This document shows, one piece after another, positions 24,401-36,347 of a stretch of DNA of 64,000 bases. The notes under the pieces were generated by a model. The model saw only the letters and a program-made list of their open reading frames with translations, made no database searches and was not told where the DNA came from. Position 1 is the first letter of the stretch. The number at the start of each line of letters is the position of its first letter. Position numbers and translations under genes: made by a program. The stretch lies in the NCBI GenBank assembly GCA_963669155.1, contig OZ022576.1, positions 7,864,538-7,928,537 on the forward strand. Direction: 5' to 3'. This DNA is from Arbacia lixula (Eukaryota; Echinodermata; Echinoidea; Arbacioida; Arbaciidae).

Positions 24401-27400
24401 ATCACTCTCAGTTTACATACAATGTGTTAGTACCAAACACATGGTGTACCATGAAAACTCATATACTGCTTACCATGTAAATACCTTCCTTTTAGCAACA
24501 TATCATATGTAGTATGTAGTGGCAGATATGGAGTTTGTAAACCTTCAACATATCAGTATGTGGAAGTAAATATTATGCTTGTGACCTTCATTGTATCTGA
24601 TATATTGTAGTTGTGATGTAAATCGAGGGGTATTTTGGTCTCAACACAAAGTGTCCGAATACTTTGAGCATATGAATAAAAACCTGTGGTATATAATTGG
24701 ACTTACACTTGAAATCCAACTACATTTTCACATAATAGTTGCAATAAAACAATATAATTCTAAGTGTGTAGTCTTCTTCACCAAGCAATTGTGTTATATT
24801 GTGTAAGTCTTTGTTATGAGTATGCATGGGTAGGAATGGGATTTGTGCGGTAGGGTTTTGAACTTTGGTGTGGGGAGGAAGGGGGATGAAGGTCAAGAAT
24901 ACCAGCAGTCGTTTTTTTTTACGACCATAATATTGGCAGTCTTCCATCCAACAAAATTGTATGAGTTTGCTCTGAGATGCATTAAGATAATGAATGTCAA
25001 GCACAACGGTGATCTTATTTTGTTATTATCTCTCAATCTCCTTACACTCTGCTCTCCATACTGGAGTGCTTCTACCCGTTTAGTAGCCATTGCTATCTTA
25101 TGTCAGCAGTTATATAGCACACACAAACCCTCTAAACTAGCACAGAAAGGGTTAGGAATCATTGCCAGGCAAAGACTAATCAAGCAAAATGCAATGACAT
25201 AAATTTTACCCATTTTTTTTTAACTTCAGAAGAAAAAATACAATTTTGTTGTGAATGTGCATAAAGTTCAATGGCCTGTTACTAACCCACCTACCCCTGT
25301 TTTGCAGTTGTAATTGTGCTCTGCATTATCTTTGTAGACCCATTTCAAATCCATATGCCAAAAAGGGTTAATTGATGTTTGTTGCAAATTGTAATGATGT
25401 CTTCAAATACTTGTATGAGGTGATTTGTTATTGATCAAGCTAGTAAAGCTGATGGATGATATGAGGTACTCAGTGATTATGTGAGCAAATTTTTAAGTGA
25501 TAGGTCCTCCTTTGGCAGAGAGAAATATAAAAACAACCTGTAGGAGTCATGTTAGCCTGCAGAATGGAAATGAATCTGATGTAGATTTAAAATTGAAGAC
25601 CTTTGTGATCTTTATCTTTTCTTACACAGTTGTTCCAGGTGCCCAGTACCAAAATGGGACCAGTGCAATCTTAGAGGGCATCAATATTAGTGAGATGAGA
25701 AGCAGAATTTACTGCTGCTATCATCAATGCAAGGCAAAGCCTAGTGTGTGACTTTCCTAAACTCTGCAAAGAGGACAGCAAAATGACTTTCATGTGTTCA
25801 GTAAATTCTTTGGTCCCATCATGGCTTCAACACCTCAATAAGAACTACACTTTCTGGGCAGGAGGAGGGGGTTGAGGGGTACTAAGGAATAGGGCCCCAA
25901 GTCGCCCTCAACACCCCCCCCCCCCCCCCAATAGTTGTAGCTCCAGCCAAGTCTGACTGACCTCCCCATGTGAGCATTCTCCTCACAATCCCTATCGATT
26001 AGAGTTGGCCCCTGGTCGGCAAACAGAGCCCTGTCGTCTTTTATCAGGGCAAAGTTTGTGGTGGAGGTTATGCACGGAGCAGGGCCCAAACCAAAGAGGG
26101 GCTTGAGCAAATGGGATTGTGGGTTAAGAGATGGGGAGGGCCTTTGTCTTCCAGTTTGCTTTAGGATTGTGAAGAACCCTCTCTTCTCTTCTCCTCCTCT
26201 CCCCGCTTCAGCTTTGATGCTATCCAAATTGTCTCTCTGGAAAGGCAGACGGAACATTTGATCTGCGGGCATTAAGGTTGTTTCCATTCATCATGGAGGG
26301 TACTTCGATGTGTGTTAAGTAGTTTGCCCTGTTGGAGAGTGGCTAGGTCTATATTTGATTTGGCTAGTATTAAATAATCATCAAATGAGCACATTTCTGT
26401 ATACATTTGAGAAACATTCCCATGTTCTGCTATATAGTTAATGGAAGTTCTTTTCATTTTGCTTTTGTATTCATTATTTCTTCACCTTACACTTCACATT
26501 TGTTGCACTTTGCACTTGTTCTCTCCTCATCTCTTTATGCATCTGTGGTTCATTATCTTCATATGATATATTGCCTGTATTTCATCTTTTGTACTTTTTC
26601 TCTCTTTTTTTTCTCACTCTCTGACAAATCCCTCACTCTTTCTGCTTCTCTTTGTCTCATGAGCCCCAATGATAAGCTAAAAATAAAATTAGAAGAATCA
26701 GAGGGACAGATGAGTAAAACATTGAGTAAAATCAGCCGACCAGTAGTATAAATTGTGGGTGTGTGTTTAAAAATTACAGTTACAATCATCAGATCCAGAT
26801 TATTTACCTTGAGGTGCAGGTTCAGTTGTCTGTAATTCCTCTCCACCTGTTCTTGTATTCCAAGCATAAAATACTGTGTAGATCAACCACATCATTCTTT
26901 AAAGTTTTGAATTCATGAGCAGACAGTATGAATAGGATAGTTTAGACTTTTTTCATTCTGTAATGCTCAGATGTCTTCTTTCTGGTTTTATTCAAATCTG
27001 AAATTGCTTCTACTATTGTGTTAAAGCCAACTATTGGAGAGGCCGTTTTGCTTGATTGCGTTCGATCGTTTCTGTAACCTCATTCTGCTAAAGGGTCATG
27101 ATTTTTATGTTTTTCAAGTGATTTCATGTATATCTGTTTTACAATACAGAGTAAAAACTTGTATGAGCAATGAACTAATGATTGTAAATGATTGACATTG
27201 TAGAGAACTCAACAGAGATTATTCAAAAATGTACTTGTGGTGTAGTTGTTAAATCATTAGTCTGTTAATCTAGGGAGGAATCATACTTGTTCAGGAAATC
27301 ATTGTAGTCTTGTCCAGCATGTTCAGTGGTGATATTCCTCCGATTTCAATCAGGATTCCAATTTTTTTTTTTTTCATTCTCCTATTCAGCTCTGAGAAGG

Positions 27401-30400
27401 TAGTGAAAGAACATTCCACCATGTGCATCTGCTTCTATTGTTGTTCAGGGCACACTGTAAAATGTCTTTACATCCATCATCCAACACAACTTCATGAAAA
27501 ACAATCCCAGTGTGCAGTCTAGTAGTATTGATTCAGTGCATTGTGTGACCATGGTGTAATTACGAAATGGTCTATTATAAATGGTGGGATGAAAGATCAA
27601 GATTATTTTAAAGTGACTTTTGGAGTGAATTTTTTTTTGTTAGTGTAAATGTGCCTTTTATGTTGTGCACATGACTCTCAGCAGGTGATGCTTGTCAGAT
27701 TGCAATATGTCTTGGGTAAACCCTTTCAAAATCTTAATATAGCATGTGATATAATCAGGGAAGTCTGTAATTCGCCTCCATCTCTTTCCATTAGTTAGAA
27801 GGGTCTCCACCCCCTCGTTAATTCCAGATCATTTCCTGCCGGTATTGTTAATTAATGACCTCCTTCTCTGGCACCCAGTCCCCTCAGGAGCTTCTAAGTG
27901 ATAGCTATCATCTCATCAGTGTCTCTTTACCTGGCACTCATTCCCCCCCCCCCTTCCTCTTCAATCACTCCAAAGAAATTCAAACTCTCCCTCCTTACAG
28001 TTTAGATGTCTGCGGGGGTCAAAGGTTAATGATAAATCCATGATGGCCTCACTCCCGGCTATGACTCTCTTCCCTGATAGAATGAGATCTGGCAACAAGC
28101 ACTGTATTTATGTTTTGAGAGCATCAATAGTGAAATGTGAACAACTACCTCTGGGGCTAGATGCTATTCCTTGAACTACATGTAGAACGGTATTACTTAT
28201 CATGGTGTTCTGCTGAATGCAACTTAAGCCCTTGGGAACATTTTAAATTCTCAAAGTTCATTACAATGATGACATCATGTATTATCCCATTGAAGAGAAA
28301 TGATATTTACTGAGAAAGACTAGATTAATGCCATGCATGAATCAATGTCAAAGTTGTAATTTTTTTTTGCTTCTTCTTTTGCATGTAGACTTCTAGTGGT
28401 TTTGTGGTATATATCGGAAGTTGCTGGGCGTGTGTAAAAGGCCTGTTCTTATGTTAGCATTTTGTAATAGAGTCTCGGTTGCCGAGCATTTTTTAAAAGG
28501 CTGCCCTCGTGGTAAGGAGAGAGGCGTCGTGTAAGGCGGTCCGATGTCCAGACTCTTTGCTTGGATCCAAAGTCCATTTCGCTTTGCAGCGTAGCAAGAA
28601 AAAAAGAGTGCCCAGAATTCAGCCTTAACCATGTAAGATAAATAGGAAGAGAGCGAACGATAGACGGAGAAAAGAGAAATAACTATAAAGAGAGGGGGAA
28701 AGAACGATAAAAGAGAGATTCTAGAGATAAGAGCTAAGAGGAAATGAGCGAGCAATAGAGGAGAGATGGAGGGAGGGAGAAAGAGGGGGGGGGGGGCCGG
28801 AGTGGGGAGGGACGAAGACGAAAAAAAATAAAACAAATGCTCTCAATCCCTATGCCCATGGATCAAAGATTGCTTATGTACTTTTCAAAACTTTGCTCAG
28901 CAGCGTGCAAGGGAAAATGAGGTCAGCTCGTTTGCCCAAATCAATCTTGTGCCATTAAATGATACACGAGTTCAGTAAGAGGTACCCTGTAAAGAGCCTT
29001 GGAGGTCAAGAGCTGGCAGAGAGGGAACAAAAGGTGGAGGGAAAGGAAGGGGGTTAAATGGGCTGATTTATCTGGGAAAGCTGTTCAGGGGTGCAAAGTA
29101 CAAAAGCCATCTGCTGGCTACGATATATGACAATGTTCTGATGAATATTACTAGTAACTATGTACACAATGTACGATGGGAACACTCAGTGATACTTCCC
29201 CCTAATCCGATTCAGGAAACGCTCCTGGAATAATAACGCAAGGTGGAAATCAAAACGATACTTGAATCCACTGCAGTCTGATATATTGTCACAATATGGC
29301 AACATTACCGAGTATATACTTGAATGAGAGGTACAAGTTTACTTGTTATGTTTGTTCATTTTATATTACTCCCTTACTCTGGCATTTTGCCAATTTTCAA
29401 CCATAACATTCATTTGTGTATATCAAAAATATCCAACAAACATGTGTATTGGAACGGAATTGTCAGATATTGGATAGAATAGGAATTTACAGTGTATGAC
29501 TGGATCAAAAGGTAACTAGAACGGCTTGCATTTACTAGTAAGAAGAAAGCTTTTGACATGTTTGGAACCCTTGAAATAGCCCCCCTTTATGATTTGTAAT
29601 GTGCAGTGTTTGCTTTTGTTAAAATAAATTTACCTCTATTCCTCACTAAAAAAAAAGTCAAGCACACATCATAAAAAGCATCAATAAAAGTGGTATGAAA
29701 TGCAGCCAGTTAAAACCATTTCTCTATTGATTCCATTCTTTATATCCCATCAGTCTGGTTCAGACAGAAATGGTTCTAGCAGAATAACTTCATTTGTCCC
29801 ATTGGCTGTGTGATTAAGTCAACATTAAATGCCAGGTTTGGTGAGCATTGTGTGGCTAGACAAGACTGCTCCATCACAGACGGACAACTCCAATGTAATA
29901 GTAGCAGATTGTACAAATGATAGACCCTGACTTCATCCAGATTACAGGTGAAATTATAAAGCTATAAAATCATAAAACTATGAAAGACAGGGTAGCCCCT
30001 TTCGCTGGTCAAGAAAATACAATTTTGTAAATGCCACAGAAAGTGGAAGAACTTCCTTCCCATTAATTAAACTAAAAACTGACTTTGAGCAGAATTTTAT
30101 TAATATTTGAAGTTGTCGGTAGGCACATATCGCGGTTGTCTGATCCAAACTGCACCACACTTTGGCACGCCGCTGGCCGCTGCAATATAGTATATGAATG
30201 TAGACTATGGTTGGGGCATATCAAACAAGGATAGTTGTTCACTTATCCTGAAAATGTTTGTAACGCTATCATGACTATGAGATTTCATACATGTTATCGT
30301 TGGGATATATTGCTACTCCATGTCGATTTTCATGACTTTTGTAAATTAAAGGGCCACCGTGTCTTTATACTTAAGTATGGTTTGTAAACATAATTTTGTT

Positions 30401-31924
30401 ACATTGAAACACTAATTGAATGGAAGTGTTGTCTCCAGTGGTCTTCATTTTGTACATTATGGTGGTTAAAGACAGCCTAAACGATAGACACAATAAGGGT
30501 GCATTGTATATGTGAAGTTCCTTTAAAACTCCTGGAGGACGGAGCTGTCCATGTGCTGAAGGACTATGTTGATTGAGCGCCGATCCATAGTTGACATACT
30601 ACGGTTCCTTCTTGGAACGCTGTAGCTCTTGGTAAACATTAGCTGTCATCTGTGAATAGTGAACGTACAACCTGCCTCGTCTTCCTGTAGACACCTGGCT
30701 CAACACATTGTCACAACAATGGCGTAGTAGTGAGCCGTGCAAGCAAGTATCACGAAGGCACAGGGTTCACAGTGCGAATGTTGACTGGTGCGTGCCACCT
30801 CTTTGGAGGAAGTATGCCAAATTCAAGTTTTAACACTTTCAGTAAAAAGCTGAGAAAACCAGATTCATGCACTTTGTATCTTCATGCCAATAGTAATAAG
30901 AGGGTTAAGGAAGAGAGAATGTTTTTTTTATGAAATATAGTAGCCTTTTTTATCTTCTATTTGATGTTTGGAGTTTTGAAGAACAAAATGAGGATAAGAC
31001 CCTTAAAATACATTAAATTCAATACACAAGCAGAGGAGCAAATTGGCAACAGTTTGAGAAATATTAAATCCTCAGGGAGTGATGAATTTTAAATTATCAT
31101 GATGTTGAGTGCTGAGTTCTCATCATTAATCTTGATTGGTCTGCAATGATACATGTTTGTCATTGTTCTTGAGTACCATGCTTAAACAATATACCCATAG
31201 CATCACTTGTCTTCCGAAATTCAGATATCTGAACACTAACTTCTAAGTACTAAATTTGGTAAGTAAATGCTCCAATACATGATTGCTTTATAAATATCCT
31301 AATGCTTTTACAGTATTTGTCTGTGCCATAAAATGTGCAGTGATGCTTCAAAGTGCCATCAAGTACATGAAGTTGAAGTTGAAGGTAAATTGCATTAAGA
31401 GAAAAAGGTGTCCTTTTTCGAACTTTACACTGTTGGAGATGTACATTTGATAGTCTTATGAAAATACTTTCACTGTAAATAGCTGATATCTCAAGGGGGC
31501 CAGTTGGTAAAATGCCATCCCGAGCCCCACATTTCATCCAAATAGATCATGTGTGTAACTTGTGGACATTAATTTAATTGTATGTTGTGTGTAGGGGGTC
31601 TAGGAGGCCCCCTCCTGAGCAATGTAGGTCATGTCTTATTTGGAAAATAGGGGGGGGGGGGGGTGCTGTACATGCAGTGCCCTAGCTTTATTACAGGGGG
31701 TCAGCCAGCTAGAAGCCCCTAACTCTAGCTTATCAATGCAGTTAGCAAGCTGTGAATGGGGCCAGTGACAGGGAGGGGAGGATTAATGAGGAAGCCTTGG
31801 AGAATTATCAGAGTGGAAAGAATTGTCTGCTGGTTCTGCAAACTGATTTAGATTAAGTCTATATCAAAAGCTTCTTGTACATTGGAATAACTCGATCTCT
31901 AGCTATGTAGGTGCACTGCAGGAG
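21401..31924. other. Non-coding DNA with microsatellites and homopolymers
   Basis: The interval holds G at 21752-21766, (CA)n at 23110-23142, (GA)n at 23970-23997, C at 25914-25929, G at 28785-28796 and G at 31650-31663. GC-richer, complex patches occur at about 25950-26270, 28390-28620 and 30530-30760. The 150-codon minus-strand ORF at 25835-26287 spans an oligo-C run and has no recognisable domain. A segment near 27235-27300 vaguely resembles a tRNA-Asn (CTGTTAA loop) without good stems. No gene is supported. Confidence 0.5.
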
Positions 31925-32028
31925 TCATATTCATGAAACATGACTAAGCCCAGAAAGTTGCTACATTGCATTTATCCACATGCATTTTTGGCAACTTGCT
32001 GGGCTAGACTGGTTTCATGAATGGCCCC
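31925..32028. mobile_element. Short hairpin (MITE-like) element
   Basis: The left arm ATTCATGAAACATGACTAAG then CCCAGAAAGTTGC pairs with the right arm GCAACTTGCTGGGCTAGACT then GGTTTCATGAATGGCCCC around a short A/T-rich centre. A half copy lies at 8421-8471. Such non-coding palindromes are typical of non-autonomous DNA elements. No terminal duplication could be defined. Confidence 0.7.
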
Positions 32029-35000
32029 AGGTCGAATCAGCACAAGTGTGATTTCTGCTTAATAAAGAATAAAGAAGCTGCATGTATACTGCCAGTTCAT
32101 ATCAAAATTTCCATTATTTGATAAACCTGCAAGAATACCTATAAATGTGTGTTAACAGGATTATTTTGTATATATTTTCCCACATTTGTGCATCTTTGTT
32201 CAAATATGCAAGATGGGTCTCAAATCGTATTGTACTTAATTACACATGAATCTAGAAATTGTTGTTCGGAGATGGTAATGACTTGAATTACTTTGTACAT
32301 GTTCAATCATTGCTCAACCTATGCTTTTCCATTTACTTTAGTTAGTATTCATTTCATGTATGTTCACTGCAGGTCAAACATGATTGTACTGTTCAACCTT
32401 CAGGTGCCAGACTTAATACTGTCTATGGGAATTGTGTATATTACTTGAGCAAAAATGCATCACTGGTGCAGAAGTAGTCAATTACATAATGTGTCATCTG
32501 AACAAAAACAGAGAAGCCTTCACTGGTAGAAACATTTTTTAAGGGTTGTTACAACATTTTAAGATTTAAACAAACATGATCTCAATGGAAATGCTGTAGA
32601 GCAAGTGTGTACACGTACACATATCTGATCCCATTGAATACCTCAAGCTCATACAGTCCATTGAAGTCTGCAATTGTTTTTGAATATCAGTGCATAAAAG
32701 TGCCAAATTGCCCAGGTACAAAAATACTTGGGAAAATTGTGTGCTTCCATGATAGTTAGCTAGGAAAATGAGATAAAAGTGCATTGACCGTCTGTGTAAG
32801 AGGACGGTATAGGCCCTGGAAACTATGGCTTCATACAAGGTATATACTGCACATTCTTTTAAGTATTCTCTAGCCATAAGAATTGTATCAGGGACACTGC
32901 TGTTCATCCCACAGAACGAACAACATTCTGTGCCAGGTAATGTTTGTAGGGAGGACAAGAGAAAGACGTGTGGATGTGCAATAATTCTCTAAATGTTTGC
33001 TCTCATATCAATGTTAATCTACATGTAACCATCTAGAGACCAATGAAATCAACGTCGAAGATAGATACATCAGTCTGGAAACTGGGCATCACTCATTGAT
33101 ATGCCATTAAATTCATCCTGTTGGTTAATTAAAGGATACATTACGGTCTGTGTCATTCATATGTTACCTCTAATTTATCATTTTACAAAGTACAGTAGTT
33201 GGCATGGCAATAGAGAGAGTACTTCCATATCTACATTTATATCTAGAAAGAACATCCTCTCAACATGACTAGTTTTTACACTCCCATGCGCCATTCACCA
33301 TTGATATATTTGGCCACATTTGAATAAATAACAAGGGGCAACATTTTGTCTGGCACCCAAATTGTTAATTAATAGCTCACATTTTGATTATATTTCATTC
33401 CCTATGTCATCATGTATGCATGTAATCATTTGTCTTTAAAGAAACAATGCCTTACTTTTTATCAGTACTTTGGTTTTTCACTATTGGGTTCAAGGACAAA
33501 ACAGTTACATCATATGACTTCATGATGTCCTTACATGGACTTTTCTTTTGTGAAAACTTTACACCAGTATAGCAATCAAAGAGATGTAATAAAGCTCTTC
33601 CTGTCATTGGCACTAGTGCATTAGATTGTGTAATGCTGATGAAAACAAGTATAAAAATAAATCCGTACTTAACTATCACAGCGCTATGCCTTAGATTCCC
33701 CACTGACTTGCTGCAGATGGTCATGTCATTGGTAATGAGAGGGTTAATCATCCATATGCTACTATGTAGACTTACATGGATTCCTTGTTTTAAAAATATA
33801 ATTTCATGACTGGCTGCAGGTGTTCCAGATTCACCTGCGCTTCACCTACTGGTTAAAGATAATTAATGAGTGTTTGTTTTTCCATCAAAGGTTATTCATC
33901 CCTGATAAACCAGAGAGTACATTACCGTCAGAAACGTAATCTGTGGGTTCTTCTCCCTTATCTGCCATGATAATATTGACTGTAGCATCGCAGGCTGGGA
34001 TTGGTCGTCTGAAGGTTTACTATGAACCCAAGAGGAAAGACCACTCTATACTACGCGGTTTGTTACCATTCTGTCAAATGATTAATCTTCCCCTATCGCA
34101 GCTCAGTCGAGTGTTCCTGTGTTGAAGGTTTTAAAGTCGGTATATGGCTTTGGTTAAAAAATCACTACCATGCCCAATAGGGGATGGCCTGTTGACATCT
34201 TTTCTGCTATTTACACTTAGGATACACTTTAAGGTAAGGTAGGAAATACTGTCATAATTTGCAAGGACTCCTTTGACCCAAGTCTTTCATCATAAAGCAT
34301 ACACTGTGGTGTGCTGTGCTTCCTACCCTATGATAATTGTTTGAATATTCTTTATATGGGTTCTATTTTCAGGGAGAGAGAGAGGGGAGGGGGGTAAATA
34401 GTTCAACAAAAAGAGCTAACTCATGGTAAGTATATTAGGCTCATGTATGACTAGTTCTATTTCAGTCAGATATGGGTGATTACCATCCCCTGAGCATCAA
34501 GATTTGAGTCATACTCCAAACACATTGCTGGTGTATTTAGTCTGTTATCGACAGGCCCATCATCGTTAAAGGCAATGATCATGTTTCTCTAACACATCAA
34601 AGAGGGGGAAAATGACACTTTATTATAAAATCAACTTGAAATTACAATGGAAAAGATTACTACAGTGATTGCAACAATTAAAGAGGAAAAATACTCATCA
34701 GTCAAACTCATATTGGGTTCACATCCAAGAAATGTTGACAGCTCAAAATCAACATTGAAGGCTTTTATATGAGTTGAACTTGAACGTAATTCAGAATGAA
34801 TTAGGAACAGTAATCTGTTACCTTTAAGTCATGGCTTAAGATTTGTTGAGGGAGATTAGACTTGTGGCTAGTCTTGCTCATCTGATTACAGACAGTCATT
34901 AAGATATCTGGAGTGGTCTGCTCTGATGGTACACAAAGTAAGTGTTTTATGAAATAATGAGATTGTCAGTGTAGGGAATCAGAGATATGTGACCATTTAT

Positions 35001-35497
35001 CATACAGCCATATGAAGCTGCTTTTATTCTTGTTCAACATGTGCTCATTTCCTTGTTCACGCTTGGAAAGAGGATTTTTTTCAGTAACCTATACTGCCCT
35101 TGGTCACTTTATTCGTCACTTCTTTACATTACACATTCTTTTCTGATATTGGTGACATGTACCAAGATTTTGATTGCATCAAGGTTTCGTTTTTATCGTT
35201 AGATTTGTAGTAAGTCAAAGTCCATTTGATATGTGCATGGTCAGAGTGGCATGAACTTGTAAGAAGTACAGCTGAACCTACAATGGCCCTCTCTGTATTG
35301 CTGCATGTTTGGAGAAAGAAGCAGAAATGTGTGTCATCATTCTAATAAGTGATAGCATGGTTCTGTAACTGTCTACAAGGACAAAGTCTATAAAGACTTC
35401 TGAACTTAATTCCTTTAGTATGCCAGATAAACTGCTCTTCAAGGGGAATCTTGTTATTACATGTGGAAACAATCACACATGGCACATAAAGAATTAG
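32029..35497. other. Non-coding DNA, candidate regulatory patch near 33.8 kb
   Basis: At 33810-34125 a low-repeat stretch contains CAGGTGTTCC, TTCACCTGCG, TTCACCTAC and GATAATTAATGA words (E-box, T-box and homeodomain-like). ORFs of 130 codons (32566-32958, minus) and 99 codons (33452-33751, minus) show no recognisable domain and look spurious. Confidence 0.45.
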
Positions 35498-36347
35498 GAG
35501 CAGTTTGTATGTTATTGTACCTGTCTATAAAGACCACTCAGCTTGGAGTCCTAAAGAGCAGTTTGTATGTTATTGTACCTGTCTAAAAAGACCACTCAGC
35601 TTGAAATCCTAAAGAGCAGTTTGTATGTTATTGTACCTGTCTATAAAGACCATTCAGCTTGGAGTCCTAAAGAGCAGTTTGTATGTTATTGTACCTGTCT
35701 AAAAAGACCACTCAGCTTGAAATCCTAAAGAGCAGTTTGTATGTTATTGTACCTGTCTATAAAGACCATTCAGCTTGAAGTCCTAAAGAGCAGTTTGTGT
35801 GTTATTGTACCTGTATATGAAGACCACTCAGCTTGGAGTCCTAAAGAGCAGTATGTATGTTATTGTACCTGTCTATAAAGACCACTCAGCTTGAAATCCT
35901 AAAGAGCAGTTTGTATGTTATTGTACCTGTCTATAAAGACCACTCAGCTTGGAGTCCTAAAGAGCAGTTTGTATGTTATTGTACCTGTCTATAAAGATCA
36001 CTCAGCTTGAAATCCTAAAGAGCAGTTTGTATGTTATTGTACCTGTATATAAAGACCACTCAGCTTGGAGTCCTAAAGAGCAGTTTGTATGTTATTGTAC
36101 CTGTCTATAAAGACCACTCAGCTTGAAATCCTAAAGAGCAGTTTGTATGTTATTGTACCTGTCTATAAAGACCACTCGGCTTGAAATCCTGAAGAGCAGT
36201 TTGTATGTTATTGTACCTGTCTAAAAAGACCACTCAGCTTAAAATCCTAAAGAGCAGTTTGTATGTTATTGTACCTGTCTTTAAAGACCACTCAGCTTGA
36301 AGTCCTACCAGCAGTTTGTATGTTATTGCACCTGTTATTAAAGACCA
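35498..36347 (+). repeat. 58-bp minisatellite, ~14.7 copies, with a 116-bp dimer pattern
   Basis: Units begin GAGCAGTTTGTATGTTATTG and contain a CTATAAAGACCACTCAGCTT block. Starts fall at 35498, 35556, 35614, 35672, 35730 and then every 58 bp to 36252; the last, shortened unit starts at 36309. Neighbouring units alternate between CTTGGAGTCC and CTTGAAATCC over most of the array (copies 1-4 and 6-11), so the present repeat is a dimer of two 58-bp variants. Divergence rises in the last three units. Unit length is not a multiple of three and no ORF runs through it. Confidence 0.97.

Noticed and set aside
25835-26287. 150-codon minus-strand ORF
   Set aside because: Runs through an oligo-C tract (giving poly-Gly), has an open antisense partner, and no domain is recognisable.
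27235-27300. tRNA-Asn-like stretch with a CTGTTAA loop
   Set aside because: Acceptor and T-arm stems do not pair well and the B-box is poor.
35498-36347. CRISPR array
   Set aside because: The unit is contiguous with no unique spacers; it is a eukaryotic minisatellite.
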